Position numbers and translations under genes: made by a program. Shown here one piece after another: positions 18,717 to 27,276 of a stretch of 64,000 bases of DNA. The DNA comes from Bin87 sp034423115 (GTDB taxonomy: Bacteria; Chloroflexota; Dehalococcoidia; Lucifugimonadales; UBA3495). Position 1 is the first letter of the stretch. Every line of letters begins with the position of its first letter. A model generated the notes under the pieces. It worked only from the letters and a program-made list of their open reading frames with translations. It made no database searches and had not been told where the DNA came from. The stretch covers positions 1 to 64,000 of the forward strand of contig DAOUJD010000032.1 of assembly GCA_034423115.1 (NCBI GenBank). The letters run 5' to 3'.

Positions 18717-19030
18717 GGCCTACCTCCGTAAGCATCTTCCAACCTGTGGTCATGGTAAGCAGTCAGGAACAGTCCGGTCTCAGGGTTGCCGAGGAAAACC
18801 ACCTTAATCCATTGGCGCGATTCTGGCACACGCCCTACGATTATCGTATTAGGTTCACTCCCCGGCCGAGCGTCTATGTAGCGGTCATAGGGATCGGCGA
18901 TGATTTGCATTACCCACTCCGGACGGATGGCGCTGTGTCGCTGCAATAGCGAATCATCGTGGCCGAGCACTTTGGGCAAACGCTCAAAGGCTCGCCGGAG
19001 GTGTTCGATTTCGTCGGCCCCTGGTCCCAT
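18701..19030 (-). CDS. Small toxin-like protein (DUF4258/phage-killer-like)
   Basis: 109 residues from ATG 19030; the frame is open further upstream but that part is antisense to the regulator gene. Key blocks: RPEWVMQIIADPYDRY, NTIIVGRVPESRQWIKVVF and LTAYHDHRLEDAYGG. The pattern of a W-x-V core followed by a T-A-(Y/F) strand is that of short RelE- or DUF4258-like toxins. It overlaps a DUF2283-like gene downstream. No Shine-Dalgarno is evident. Toxin activity is inference. Confidence 0.5.
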   Translation of the reverse strand: MGPGADEIEHLRRAFERLPKVLGHDDSLLQRHSAIRPEWVMQIIADPYDRYIDARPGSEPNTIIVGRVPESRQWIKVVFLGNPETGLFLTAYHDHRLEDAYGGRPWEMQ

Positions 19031-19062
19031 CCAAGATAGAGTATAGCACCGGGCTAGTTTGC

Positions 19063-19767
19063 CTACGGCTCCATCATGCCGTAGCCGACGTTCTTGACGG
19101 TGCGGAAATAGGTGACGTTGCCGGTCTCGAGCTTGTAGCGGAGGCGGCGGATATGCACGTCCACCGTGCGGGTGCCGCCGATGTTTTCCACGCCCCACAC
19201 GTTGGCGAGCAACTGGTCGCGAGTGAACACCTTTCCCACGTTTTCCATCAGGAATAACAGGAGTTGAAATTCAAGCCACGCGAGATCCACGGGCCGGCCG
19301 TTGGCGGTCACCTGGTAAGTGTCGGGGTTCAGCGCGATGCCGCCCACGCGGATCTGCTCGGCCGATGCGTTCGCCGCCTGATGGCGTTGGGCGAGCCTGA
19401 GAATCCTCTTGATCAGCTCTGACGGTGGGCACGGAACGCTGACAAAATCGTCGGAGTCGCAGTACAAGTCGGGGTCGTCCAGGTCTTCTCCGGCGATGCA
19501 GCGCAGAACCAATGGCGCCGTTGCGTCGTCCATGCGAGGAGGCGCATCCACGTCCACGTCGGGCGACAGCAGCAGGACGCTGGGAGCATGTACGTCTAAT
19601 GCGGAGTGGGCGTCGTAGTCGAGTTCCGGCCCCATGAGCACGATGGCTCCGGTATCGGCGGCCGCAGCCAGCGCTCCGTTCATGGTTTCCCATCCCTCTC
19701 CCAAGAGGAGCACCCGAGCCGGATCGGAGACCGTAGATAGATGGGCTGGTCTGGCGTACGCAGTCAT
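19063..19767 (-). CDS. OmpR/PhoB-type winged-helix regulator with degenerate receiver
   Basis: 234 residues. The C-terminal 100 residues are a clear OmpR-type winged helix: LNPDTYQVTANGRPVDLAWLEFQLL, TRDQLLANVWG, TVDVHIRRLRYKLE and TVKNVGYG. The N-terminal 115 residues have the length of a receiver and some hydrophobic strands, but lack a clear Asp phosphorylation site in a DxxxPxxxG setting, so it may be phosphorylation-independent. No histidine kinase adjoins. It is divergent from the ATP-grasp cluster. The shared 278-bp gap holds four 11-bp-spaced boxes, fitting an OmpR-family dimer ladder. Confidence 0.85.
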   Translation of the reverse strand: MTAYARPAHLSTVSDPARVLLLGEGWETMNGALAAAADTGAIVLMGPELDYDAHSALDVHAPSVLLLSPDVDVDAPPRMDDATAPLVLRCIAGEDLDDPDLYCDSDDFVSVPCPPSELIKRILRLAQRHQAANASAEQIRVGGIALNPDTYQVTANGRPVDLAWLEFQLLLFLMENVGKVFTRDQLLANVWGVENIGGTRTVDVHIRRLRYKLETGNVTYFRTVKNVGYGMMEP

Positions 19768-19834
19768 AACGCTGTCACCTGAGTTGGGGACCAGTTTCGG
19801 TGTGTCTTATGGCTAAGTACTATGCCGCCGTCGC

Positions 19835-19872
19835 ATTAACGCGCGATTACGAACCCGTTACGCTTTTGTTAC
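19835..19872. promoter_or_regulatory. Four direct repeats with 11-bp period, candidate operator
   Basis: ATTAA (19835), ATTAC (19846), GTTAC (19857) and GTTAC (19868) lie exactly 11 bp apart. OmpR/PhoB-family proteins bind head-to-tail repeats with this period. A looser pair, GTTAC/GTTAA, lies at 19947/19957. The ladder is about 70 bp from the regulator start and 170 bp from the ATP-grasp start. Confidence 0.6.
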
Positions 19873-20045
19873 AGACATAGACCGCCTTTCCGTAGGGGTT
19901 CGTCAGGGGTTCGTCGCGATCGCCTTGCCGGCGTGGAAATCCAGCCGTTACAAATCGTTAATCCCCAGGCAACAACGATGTGGCATGATGGACACGTTGC
20001 ATTTTGCCGCGTGAGACGCGCGGCTCGGTTGGGAATGGGAAGCCA

Positions 20046-21425
20046 ATGCTGATTGACACGATAAATCGCCGGCACGTCCTGAATGAATGCCTGTCTCTGG
20101 ACGGTTCCGTGAAGCCCGTTTACCGCAATCTGATGGACAGCATGGAGCACCTGGGTGTAGAGGAACTGCGGCGCCGGTGGGTCGTTGCCAACGATCAGGC
20201 CGCCTTGGATGCGTTCACGTTCATGCTGGACCCAAAGGAGTTTCGCACGGTACCCACCGACTGGGTGCCCAGGTTGATTCCGGCCCAGGACTGGCGGGTC
20301 ATTTCGCGCGGGGTGGCGCAGCGGCTGAAGGCCATCAACCACTTTCTGTTGCACCTTTACTGTGGCGATCAGGACGTGGTGCCCCCGGACGTGATGTATT
20401 CGTGCCAGTACTACAATCCCGAGTTGCAGGACTTCCGGCCGGCTCAGGACGTGTTCGTGCATATCTATGGCATCGACCTGGTGCATATGGGCGATGGCCG
20501 GTACGTGATCCTGGAAGACAACCTGCGGATACCGTCTGGCATCACTTATCAGATGAAGAGCGCCGAGATCGGGTTGGGCGTGCTGCCGGAGCTGACCGAG
20601 GGTTACGACATCGTTCCATACGACATCAGGGCGGCCTACCATGAGATGTTCGCGTCGCTGTGCGACGTGCCGGAGCCGGTGTGCGTGCTGCTCACGGACA
20701 GCAAGTACGGTTCCGCGTTTTTCGAGCACCGCTACCTGTCGGAGATGCTGGGGATCACTCTGGTGGAGGGTTCGGACCTGTACATTGGCGAGAATGGTCG
20801 GGTGTGGTCCCGGGCGATGGGTGGAGACTTCCAGGTTGACCTGATATACCGGCGGGTGGAGGACCTGGAACTGTTCGTGCCAGGATTGACGGAAGCATAC
20901 CTGAACCATAAAGTTGTGCTGGTGAACGCCATGGGCACCGGCGCGTGCGACGACAAGCTTGTATTCCTGTGGGTGCCTGACATGATCGAGCGCTACCTGG
21001 GCGAGCCGGCCATACTCGACCAGGCGGTGAGCTACGACCTGCGTTCACCGACCAATCGGGAGTACGTGCTGCAGAACCTGGACAACATGGTGCTGAAAAC
21101 GCGTCAGGGCTACGGAGGATTGGGGGTTTTCATACTGCCCGATCTGGACAAGGGTTACCGCAGCCGGCTGGCCCAGCAGTTAATCGAGCAACCCCAGGTG
21201 TTCATCGCCCAGGAGACGCTGGACTTCTCCCAACACATTGTCTTTGATGAGTCGAGTGGCGCATTTGAGGAGCGCTACGTGGATCTACGCGTGTTCGCGG
21301 TGCAGAACGGCCACGGGGAGGTCACCGTGTTCCCAGGCGGGCTGACCCGCGTGTCGGAAGCGAATAGCCGGGTCACCAACAACTCATCCGGAGGGTCATG
21401 CAAGCCGAGTTGGGTGGTCCGTTAG
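20046..21425 (+). CDS. Circularly permuted ATP-grasp protein
   Basis: 459 residues from ATG 20046 (GGGAAG four bases upstream). Diagnostic blocks: VYRNLMDSM, VFVHIYGIDLVHMGDGRYVILEDNLRIPSG, VLLTDSKYGSAFFEHRYLS, LVEGSDLYI, LINAM-like VLVNAMGTGACDDK, VLKTRQGYGGLGV and a C-terminal VDLRVFAVQ. This family (formerly DUF404/DUF407) is predicted to ligate amino acids or peptides using ATP. It is regularly encoded with a transglutaminase-like and an alpha-E protein, as here. The stop overlaps the transglutaminase gene by 28 bp. Confidence 0.92.
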   Translation: MLIDTINRRHVLNECLSLDGSVKPVYRNLMDSMEHLGVEELRRRWVVANDQAALDAFTFMLDPKEFRTVPTDWVPRLIPAQDWRVISRGVAQRLKAINHFLLHLYCGDQDVVPPDVMYSCQYYNPELQDFRPAQDVFVHIYGIDLVHMGDGRYVILEDNLRIPSGITYQMKSAEIGLGVLPELTEGYDIVPYDIRAAYHEMFASLCDVPEPVCVLLTDSKYGSAFFEHRYLSEMLGITLVEGSDLYIGENGRVWSRAMGGDFQVDLIYRRVEDLELFVPGLTEAYLNHKVVLVNAMGTGACDDKLVFLWVPDMIERYLGEPAILDQAVSYDLRSPTNREYVLQNLDNMVLKTRQGYGGLGVFILPDLDKGYRSRLAQQLIEQPQVFIAQETLDFSQHIVFDESSGAFEERYVDLRVFAVQNGHGEVTVFPGGLTRVSEANSRVTNNSSGGSCKPSWVVR

Positions 21426-22300
21426 CGCGAGAGCTGATACCCGTGCATTTCGCGTATGTCGCCAGGTACGCGTACTCGGACGTCGTGGTGCAGAACGACA
21501 ACTTCCTGAGGCTGTCGCCGTACGACGACTGGTACCAGACTCCCGCCAACGGAGGCTGCCACGTGGCAACCGTTCCGGCGGGACGCAAGATTACCTACCC
21601 CGACCGGCTGGGAAACGTCGTCAACCGGGTACGCGTGACGTCTCCGCACCGGGAGTTGATCATCGCGGCGACGGGACAGGTCTGTCTCAACGAGCGCGGC
21701 CCGGCGGTGGACGACGTCCCGCTGGAGTCGCTGGCCTACGGTCTGGAGGCGCAGGAGTTCCTGACTGCGTCGTACCTGGTGGATCCGGAGAGCGTGCGGA
21801 TGACGGCCCGGGAGGCTATTGGCGGAGCGACGACGTTGCTGGAAACCGTCGACGCCGTGGTCCGGTGGGTGTACGGAAACATACGGTACGAACGAGGCAA
21901 TACGTCAGTGAACACCGCCGCTGCGGACGTGCTGGAATCCATGAGCGGCGTGTGCCAGGACATGACGCACCTGGGGATGGCGATGCTGCGGGCGCACGGC
22001 ATTCCGGCGCGATACGTCAGCGGTCTGCTCACCCGCCAACCGGGCGAGACCCACGCGTGGCTGGAGTTCCTGCATCCGACGCACGGCTGGCTGCCGGCGG
22101 ACCCGACGCGGGGGAATACGCAGTTGAACGGCACCGATTACCTGAAATTTGCGGTGGGCCGTGATTACTCGGAAGTGCCGCCCGTCACGGGTTCGTTCGT
22201 GTCCAAGGGCGAGGGTTGGTTGAATTTCACCACGGCGAAGGTCTTTTTCGACCGGGAGACGATATCGGTGGATGACGCGCTGGCGCTGTTGGAAGGGTAG
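21398..22300 (+). CDS. Transglutaminase-like protease
   Basis: 300 residues. N-terminal beta domain, then the transglutaminase core with Cys186 in MSGVCQDMTHLG, His in GETHAWLEF (about 219) and Asp in LPADPTRGN (about 234). Bacterial members mostly act as cysteine peptidases or amidases. It overlaps the ATP-grasp gene and precedes the alpha-E gene. The three are predicted to make and process a peptide. No signal peptide, so probably cytosolic. Confidence 0.92.
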   Translation: MQAELGGPLARELIPVHFAYVARYAYSDVVVQNDNFLRLSPYDDWYQTPANGGCHVATVPAGRKITYPDRLGNVVNRVRVTSPHRELIIAATGQVCLNERGPAVDDVPLESLAYGLEAQEFLTASYLVDPESVRMTAREAIGGATTLLETVDAVVRWVYGNIRYERGNTSVNTAAADVLESMSGVCQDMTHLGMAMLRAHGIPARYVSGLLTRQPGETHAWLEFLHPTHGWLPADPTRGNTQLNGTDYLKFAVGRDYSEVPPVTGSFVSKGEGWLNFTTAKVFFDRETISVDDALALLEG

Positions 22301-22312
22301 TGAACCCTGCAG

Positions 22313-22335
22313 GGGGCAGGTTTCAAACCTGCCCC
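22313..22335. repeat. Dispersed palindrome, copy 2
   Basis: Arms GGGGCAGGTTT / AAACCTGCCCC, perfect, one-base spacer, followed by TA. It lies inside the three-gene cluster, between transglutaminase and alpha-E genes, with compensatory change (GGGGCAGG instead of GGGGCGGG) against copy 1. Confidence 0.85.
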
Positions 22336-22373
22336 TACCAATAGATGACGCTACAAAAGGAGCAGGTTGGATT

Positions 22374-22898
22374 ATGGTGGAACCGAGGTCGATATCCGTG
22401 AGCCCGGACCGGTGGCTGACCGACTCCAGGGTGTACAACCTGATCTGGCTGGGGCGTTGGCTGGAGCGCGCGGACAACATCGCCCGCGTGGTGAACACCT
22501 TCGCCAGGATGGCAGTGGAGGGCGGCACCGATATGCTGACCCTGCAACAGTCGCTGGTGAACGCGGCTGCCATCCGCGGCATCCAGATTGACGACGAGGA
22601 ACAGTCATTGGCGATGCTGTTGAAGGACCATGGGACATCTTCCATCTACCACAGCCTGCACACCGCCCGCAGCAACGCCACGCACGTCGGCACCATCGAG
22701 CTGATTCGGGCGATATCGGAGACGGTGATGATCCTGGAGCGGGAGGGGGCGATGCCTTCGTCGCCGCTGGACGCCCTGCTGTTGACCAATGAGATCCTGG
22801 AACGGTTGGAAAACGTTTACAAGGTCATCGACGACAGTTGGTTCCACCAGGAAGCGCTGTCGGAGGAAGAGGTGTACCGGCGGTTCGTACAGCAGTAG
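22374..22898 (+). CDS. Alpha-E domain protein (DUF403 type)
   Basis: 174 residues from ATG 22374 (AGGAG 11 bases upstream); the frame is open earlier but crosses the palindrome. Helical throughout: SRVYNLIWLGRWLERADNIARVVNT matches the alpha-E signature (NLYWLGRYxERAExxAR). It is about half the usual 310-residue length, so this is a short form. Non-catalytic partner of circularly permuted ATP-grasp enzymes; precise role unknown. Confidence 0.85.
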   Translation: MVEPRSISVSPDRWLTDSRVYNLIWLGRWLERADNIARVVNTFARMAVEGGTDMLTLQQSLVNAAAIRGIQIDDEEQSLAMLLKDHGTSSIYHSLHTARSNATHVGTIELIRAISETVMILEREGAMPSSPLDALLLTNEILERLENVYKVIDDSWFHQEALSEEEVYRRFVQQ

Positions 22899-22910
22899 CG
22901 GCCGGTGGGT

Positions 22911-23582
22911 TCAGGTCGTCTCCGCCGGCGCGGGCCTTCGTCGCGCCTGCAACGCCGTGCGCACGTTCCACCAGATGATCAGCGGGGTGATGACGATGGT
23001 GGGCAGCAGCCAGGGCAGCCACACCGGGTTCATGTTGACGTTTACGACCATGACCGCCGTGATGGTAGCGATGGTGCCGGCCATCATGTTGGTGAGGTGC
23101 CGCTGGATGCGGAGGTGAGGTGCCGGGCGTCGTCTGCCACTGCGGCCCTGGCTGAAAAACAGCCCGTCGGCCACGCTCAGGGCGACGGCGATGAACCCGA
23201 ACACCACCAGGGTGATCCAATTTCCGGCGCCGGACAGCGCAAGGACTCCGGCATAGCACCACATAGCGATGCCGGTCAGCCCCAGGATGGCGACGGCGAT
23301 CCAGTCCACTGCTTGAGGTCGGCGGCTGCGGTTACGGGCGAAACGCCAGCCTGCGAACACCAGGTAGAAGCTGAAAAAGGCAATCAGCAGCAGGAACACC
23401 GAGGCGCCTAGAATCGCCAGCGGAATCGCAGTCAGGAAAATCAGCGTCATGCCGATGGCGTAAACCCGGCCGGCGCGAACGTGGATTACACCGCCCTTGG
23501 CCGTGACCAGCGCCACGAAGGCCGTGAGCAGGGCCACCGAACCCGCGGCGATGTGGATGACGAGGAGGACGAGGGCGATCAT
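22911..23582 (-). CDS. DUF2306-like multi-pass membrane protein
   Basis: 223 residues with about six hydrophobic helices. The start HIAAGSVALLTAFVALVTAKGGVIHVRAGRVYAIGM is typical of the DUF2306 group (HxxxG ... HRxxGR). Function unknown; conserved His residues suggest a metal or haem site. Its ATG overlaps the stop of the adenine deaminase gene (ATGA, 23579-23582), so it is translated from the same mRNA. Confidence 0.75.
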   Translation of the reverse strand: MIALVLLVIHIAAGSVALLTAFVALVTAKGGVIHVRAGRVYAIGMTLIFLTAIPLAILGASVFLLLIAFFSFYLVFAGWRFARNRSRRPQAVDWIAVAILGLTGIAMWCYAGVLALSGAGNWITLVVFGFIAVALSVADGLFFSQGRSGRRRPAPHLRIQRHLTNMMAGTIATITAVMVVNVNMNPVWLPWLLPTIVITPLIIWWNVRTALQARRRPAPAETT

Positions 23583-24607
23583 GGCGGGACGGACACGCCG
23601 TTTGACTCCAGGTAGGCGTCCAGTTCCGCCAGCAACTCGTTGCGGCGTTGGCGATCCAGAAACGCGGCATGGAATGAATTGCGGGCGATTTGGGCCAGGG
23701 CAGCATCGTCCAACCCCAGGTGATCCTGCGTGGCCTGGTAGTTTTCGTTGATGTATCCGCCGAAATAGGCAGGGTCGTCGGAGTTCAGCGTAACCATCAA
23801 CCCAGCGTCCAGCATTTCGCGTAGCGGGTGACGGTCAAGCGAATCGACGACGCGCAGTTTCAGGTTTGAAAGAGGGCACACTGTGAGGGGAGTGCGACGA
23901 TGGACCAGTTCGGCGGTCAACTCGGGGTCTTCCAAGGCTCGGTTGCCATGGTCGATGCGCCGCACTTTCAGGATGTCCACCGCCTCACGGACGAATTCTG
24001 CCGGACCCTCTTCACCGGCGTGGGCTACACAGGCGAACCCCGCCTCGCGTCCGGCAGCGAATACGCGGGCGAACTTCGCCGGAGGATTGCCCGACTCTGA
24101 GGAGTCCAGGCCAACGCCGTAGATCAAGTTGCGGAATGGTAAGGCTTGATCCAGGGTAGCGAAGGCGTCGGCTTCGTCCAGATGGCGCAGGAAGCACATG
24201 ATCAACCGAGACGTGATGCCGCGTCGCTCTTGGGCATATAGGAGTCCGGCTTTGATTCCTTGGCAGACTGTGGCGAATGGAACGCCGCGGGCGGTGTGCG
24301 CCTGGGGGTCGAAGAATATCTCTGCGTGCCGGACGCCCTGGCCGGCGACGCGGTCGAAGTAGGTACAGGTCAAGTCGCAAAAGTCCTGCTCGGTGCTCAG
24401 CGCGGCGACGCCCTGGTAGTAGATGTCAAGGAAGTCCTGCAGGCTGGAAAAACGGTAGGCAGCACGCGCTTCGTCCACGGTGACGAAAGGCAGGGTGATG
24501 CCGTTGCGCCGCGCGATGGTCAGCATCAACTCCGGCTCAAACGTCCCTTCGATGTGGACGTGCAGTTCGGCCTTGGGGAGGTTGCGGATGAACGGGGATA
24601 TATGCAT
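23579..24607 (-). CDS. Adenine deaminase (adenosine-deaminase family, Add type 2)
   Basis: 342 residues. Zinc amidohydrolase: LHVHIEG (residues 15-21), HAGEEGP, RIDHG, CPLSNLKL and NSDDPAYFGGY. HAGEEGP and DDPAYFGGY are the marks of the subgroup that deaminates adenine to hypoxanthine rather than adenosine; plain adenosine deaminase is the alternative. It works in purine salvage in the cytosol. No strong Shine-Dalgarno. It overlaps the downstream DUF2306-like gene. Confidence 0.88.
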   Translation of the reverse strand: MHISPFIRNLPKAELHVHIEGTFEPELMLTIARRNGITLPFVTVDEARAAYRFSSLQDFLDIYYQGVAALSTEQDFCDLTCTYFDRVAGQGVRHAEIFFDPQAHTARGVPFATVCQGIKAGLLYAQERRGITSRLIMCFLRHLDEADAFATLDQALPFRNLIYGVGLDSSESGNPPAKFARVFAAGREAGFACVAHAGEEGPAEFVREAVDILKVRRIDHGNRALEDPELTAELVHRRTPLTVCPLSNLKLRVVDSLDRHPLREMLDAGLMVTLNSDDPAYFGGYINENYQATQDHLGLDDAALAQIARNSFHAAFLDRQRRNELLAELDAYLESNGVSVPP

Positions 24608-24680
24608 GGACGGCGATGGCTGTTGGAGACAATTGGCTTATAGTCCACGCTATGAAGCAGTTGGAAAAGCGCGAAGCACG

Positions 24681-25619
24681 CTATCCTTCAGTAGTGTTGA
24701 ATCTCGCCTCACCAAAAGACTGAGTAACTCTCGGAGGCGGTGGACTTCCATACAAAGCGGCGATCTCATGTAGACCTAGTACGGACCGGGTTAGGTGCCC
24801 AAGTAATTCGACGTAATAACGATAGAAAATATTCTCGGGCTCATCCCTGTTGATCTGCATAATCAACGGTGTATTTCGGTCATACATGTATGTGGCACTG
24901 TATGGTCGGCCGCTAGCGATTGAGTACCACACTGTACCGTGTCCTAGCACACACAGCATCTTGACCATGTCGTTACGGTCAAGGTTTGCATTAATGTCGC
25001 CAAAGCGTTTAACAATATCGTCAAAAGTCGACCTAGCCGGAATCCTGGTTGCGATCACCGTGGTGTGAAGCGGGTTCAATATCGTCCCCGGTTTGTCAAG
25101 CCATTGCAGGTGTTGGTTTTCGGTTATGTGCCCGTAAGGATTCCCCGGTCGGTTCAGTCTGGCGACTGTAACCAGTTTCTCCATAGCCGAATCAAGTTCC
25201 TTGCGGCCGAGGCTCTGCTTAATTTCCGCGACAGCGTAGACGCCCTCGATGGGATAATGAAACCGCCTAGACTGGTTGGTTGCTCCAGGCTTGATGACTG
25301 GAGACCAATTCGGGTCAAGTATGATCAAGTCACAATCGCCAGCAGTTAGCCCATCGCGATCACTTACGACACCTGGCGAAACGCTGTAGCGGTTGGGTAA
25401 CAGTTGCGCCAATTCTTCCCGAATTATCTCTTCAACTCCCATCCCAGAGTCGAAGTTTTGAACACTGAATTTGATCTCGGCACCAGCGCGAGCAACGATT
25501 CGTTCCTGCACGAATTGGCATGTGATCATCAGCGAATTGAGGAGAGTTTGATTCCTGGTCGATTTGGGTTGCCAAGACTCCACATCAGGCAAGGGTTGGT
25601 GCCAGGGCACGGTGCTCAT
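24681..25619 (-). CDS. DUF6602-like protein, probable nuclease fold
   Basis: 312 residues from ATG 25619; an upstream GTG (25658) and a downstream GTG are alternatives, and CAGGAG ends right at the ATG. The central stretch GDCDLIILDPNWSP, then YAVAEIKQSLGRKEL, gives an Asp...Glu-x-Lys pattern of PD-(D/E)XK nucleases as in DUF6602. Domain of about 110 residues after EEIIREELAQLLPNRYSV; the C-terminal half is unrecognised. More AT-rich than its neighbours and adjacent to a tRNA gene, both suggesting transfer. Related genes often sit in defence islands. Confidence 0.6.
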   Translation of the reverse strand: MSTVPWHQPLPDVESWQPKSTRNQTLLNSLMITCQFVQERIVARAGAEIKFSVQNFDSGMGVEEIIREELAQLLPNRYSVSPGVVSDRDGLTAGDCDLIILDPNWSPVIKPGATNQSRRFHYPIEGVYAVAEIKQSLGRKELDSAMEKLVTVARLNRPGNPYGHITENQHLQWLDKPGTILNPLHTTVIATRIPARSTFDDIVKRFGDINANLDRNDMVKMLCVLGHGTVWYSIASGRPYSATYMYDRNTPLIMQINRDEPENIFYRYYVELLGHLTRSVLGLHEIAALYGSPPPPRVTQSFGEARFNTTEG

Positions 25620-25700
25620 CTCCTGATCTATTTCAACAATGGGGCAGGCGACGTACACATCGCATGCGGACTGTGACTGCTGATCGTTGTGGGCAAAAAT

Positions 25701-25775
25701 TGGTGGAGGCTAGGGGATTCGAACCCCTGACCCCCTGCTTGCAAAGCAGGTGCTCTCCCACTGAGCTAAGCCCCC
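25701..25775 (-). tRNA. tRNA-Ala (UGC)
   Basis: Minus-strand cloverleaf. Acceptor GGGGGCT pairs with AGCCTCC (one G-U), anticodon arm CCTGC-TTTGCAA-GCAGG with anticodon TGC, T arm with GGTTCGAATCC, and CCA encoded at 25701-25703. D arm AGCTCAGTGGGAGAGC is standard. Confidence 0.96.
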
Positions 25776-25983
25776 ACGGCGGCGTCTCGCCTTGCTCGAT
25801 TGTAGCATAGGGCTCTCGTACGCCCGCCCGGCTGGTGCTGGATGAGTGGGCCGCCTACCGGGTCAAAACGGGTGGTACGCGGCACAACGCGCTCGTTTTA
25901 CACTGCGACGGGCAGCGAGTATGATACCGACACCATTTTCTGTTGAATCGAGCGTCCGCATGGGGCGGACAAGGAGTGTCATC

Positions 25984-27183
25984 ATGAGAGGAGTAGCCAT
26001 TGTTGCGCCGGTTCGCACCGCTGTCGGCAATTTCGGCGGCGCGCTGCGGGATATTCCGGCTGCCGAGTTGGCGTCCACGGTCATCCAGGCCACGCTGGAG
26101 CGCAGCGGCGTTGACCCCGCCAAGGTAGACGATGTGATCCTGGGGCACGGGTATCCATCTGGCGAGAACCCCGCCATTGGACGCCTGGCGAGCCTCAAGG
26201 CGGGCCTGCCCATCGAGGTGCCCGGCTACCAACTGGACCGCCGCTGCTCCTCCGGCCTCCAGGCCATCCTCAACGCCTCCATGCTCATCCAGACCGAAAA
26301 CGCCGACGTGGTCATCGCCGGCGGCGCGGAGAGCATGAGCAGCGCTGAGTTCTACAGCAACGAGTCCCGCTGGGGCGCGCGGTTCGGCTCCGTTACCTTC
26401 CATGACCGCCTCGCTCGCGCCCGCGTCACCATCGCGCCGGACGAGCGGTTTGGCCCTATCCCAGGCGGCATGGTTGAGACCGCCGAGAACCTGGCCCGCG
26501 AGTACGAAATCCCCCGCGAAGAGCAGGACGAGTACGCTCTGCGGAGTCATCAGCGCGCCGTGGCCGCCCGCGACTCCGGCAAGTTCGCCGACGAAATCAT
26601 CCCCGTGAGCATCCCCCAGCGTCGCGGCGACCCCAAGATCTTCGACGCCGACGAAGGACCCCGTGGCGACACCACCATGGAAGTGCTGGGCCGCCTGCGT
26701 CCCGTCATGCGCGACGGCGTGGTAACCGCGGGCAACGCCAGCAGCCAGAACGACGCCGCGTCGGTGTGCCTAGTCGTGGCCGAGGACAAGCTGGACGAAT
26801 TGGGCTTGACCCCCATGGCCTACCTGCGCGGTTGGGCCGTAACCGGCTGCCATCCCGCCACCATGGGCATCGGCCCAGTGCCGGCCGTCAACAAGGTGAT
26901 GGACAAGATCGGCATGACCCTCGGCGACATGGACCTCATCGAGCTGAACGAGGCCTTCGCCGCTCAGGTGCTGGCTGTGCTGCGCGAATGGCAGTTGCCC
27001 CACGAGGACAACCTCAACGTCAACGGCTCGGGCATCTCGCTGGGTCATCCCATCGCGGCCACCGGCGCCCGCATCCTCGCCACGATGCTGCACGAGATGG
27101 AACGCCAGGACGCCCAATGGGGCCTGGAGACCATGTGCGTCGGCGGCGGCCAGGGCATGGCGGCCGTGTTTGAGCGCAAGTAG
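25984..27183 (+). CDS. Thiolase / acetyl-CoA C-acyltransferase
   Basis: 399 residues from ATG 25984, AGGAG about eight bases upstream. Catalytic Cys88 in DRRCSSGLQA, His in NGSGISLGHPIAATG, and the second Cys in TMCVGGGQGMA. Catalyses thiolytic cleavage or Claisen condensation of acyl-CoA; used in fatty-acid breakdown or acetoacetyl-CoA formation. No other beta-oxidation genes adjoin. With the nearby CoA-transferases and SDRs, a catabolic role is more likely. Confidence 0.94.
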   Translation: MRGVAIVAPVRTAVGNFGGALRDIPAAELASTVIQATLERSGVDPAKVDDVILGHGYPSGENPAIGRLASLKAGLPIEVPGYQLDRRCSSGLQAILNASMLIQTENADVVIAGGAESMSSAEFYSNESRWGARFGSVTFHDRLARARVTIAPDERFGPIPGGMVETAENLAREYEIPREEQDEYALRSHQRAVAARDSGKFADEIIPVSIPQRRGDPKIFDADEGPRGDTTMEVLGRLRPVMRDGVVTAGNASSQNDAASVCLVVAEDKLDELGLTPMAYLRGWAVTGCHPATMGIGPVPAVNKVMDKIGMTLGDMDLIELNEAFAAQVLAVLREWQLPHEDNLNVNGSGISLGHPIAATGARILATMLHEMERQDAQWGLETMCVGGGQGMAAVFERK

Positions 27184-27210
27184 GCGGCCGGGAGCCGTTT
27201 TCGCAGGTAC

Positions 27211-27239
27211 GGGCGAATCCGCCTGATACGGATTCGCCC
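27211..27239. terminator. Palindrome after the thiolase gene
   Basis: 11-bp perfect arms (GGGCGAATCCG / CGGATTCGCCC) with a 7-base loop, 27 bp after the stop. No T run follows, so termination is uncertain. The arms are similar in base order to the palindrome at 52309 (GGGCGAAT / ATTCGCCC). Confidence 0.55.
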
Positions 27240-27276
27240 CCGCGACGTCCGGCATACCACGCCGGCGTACCGAACT

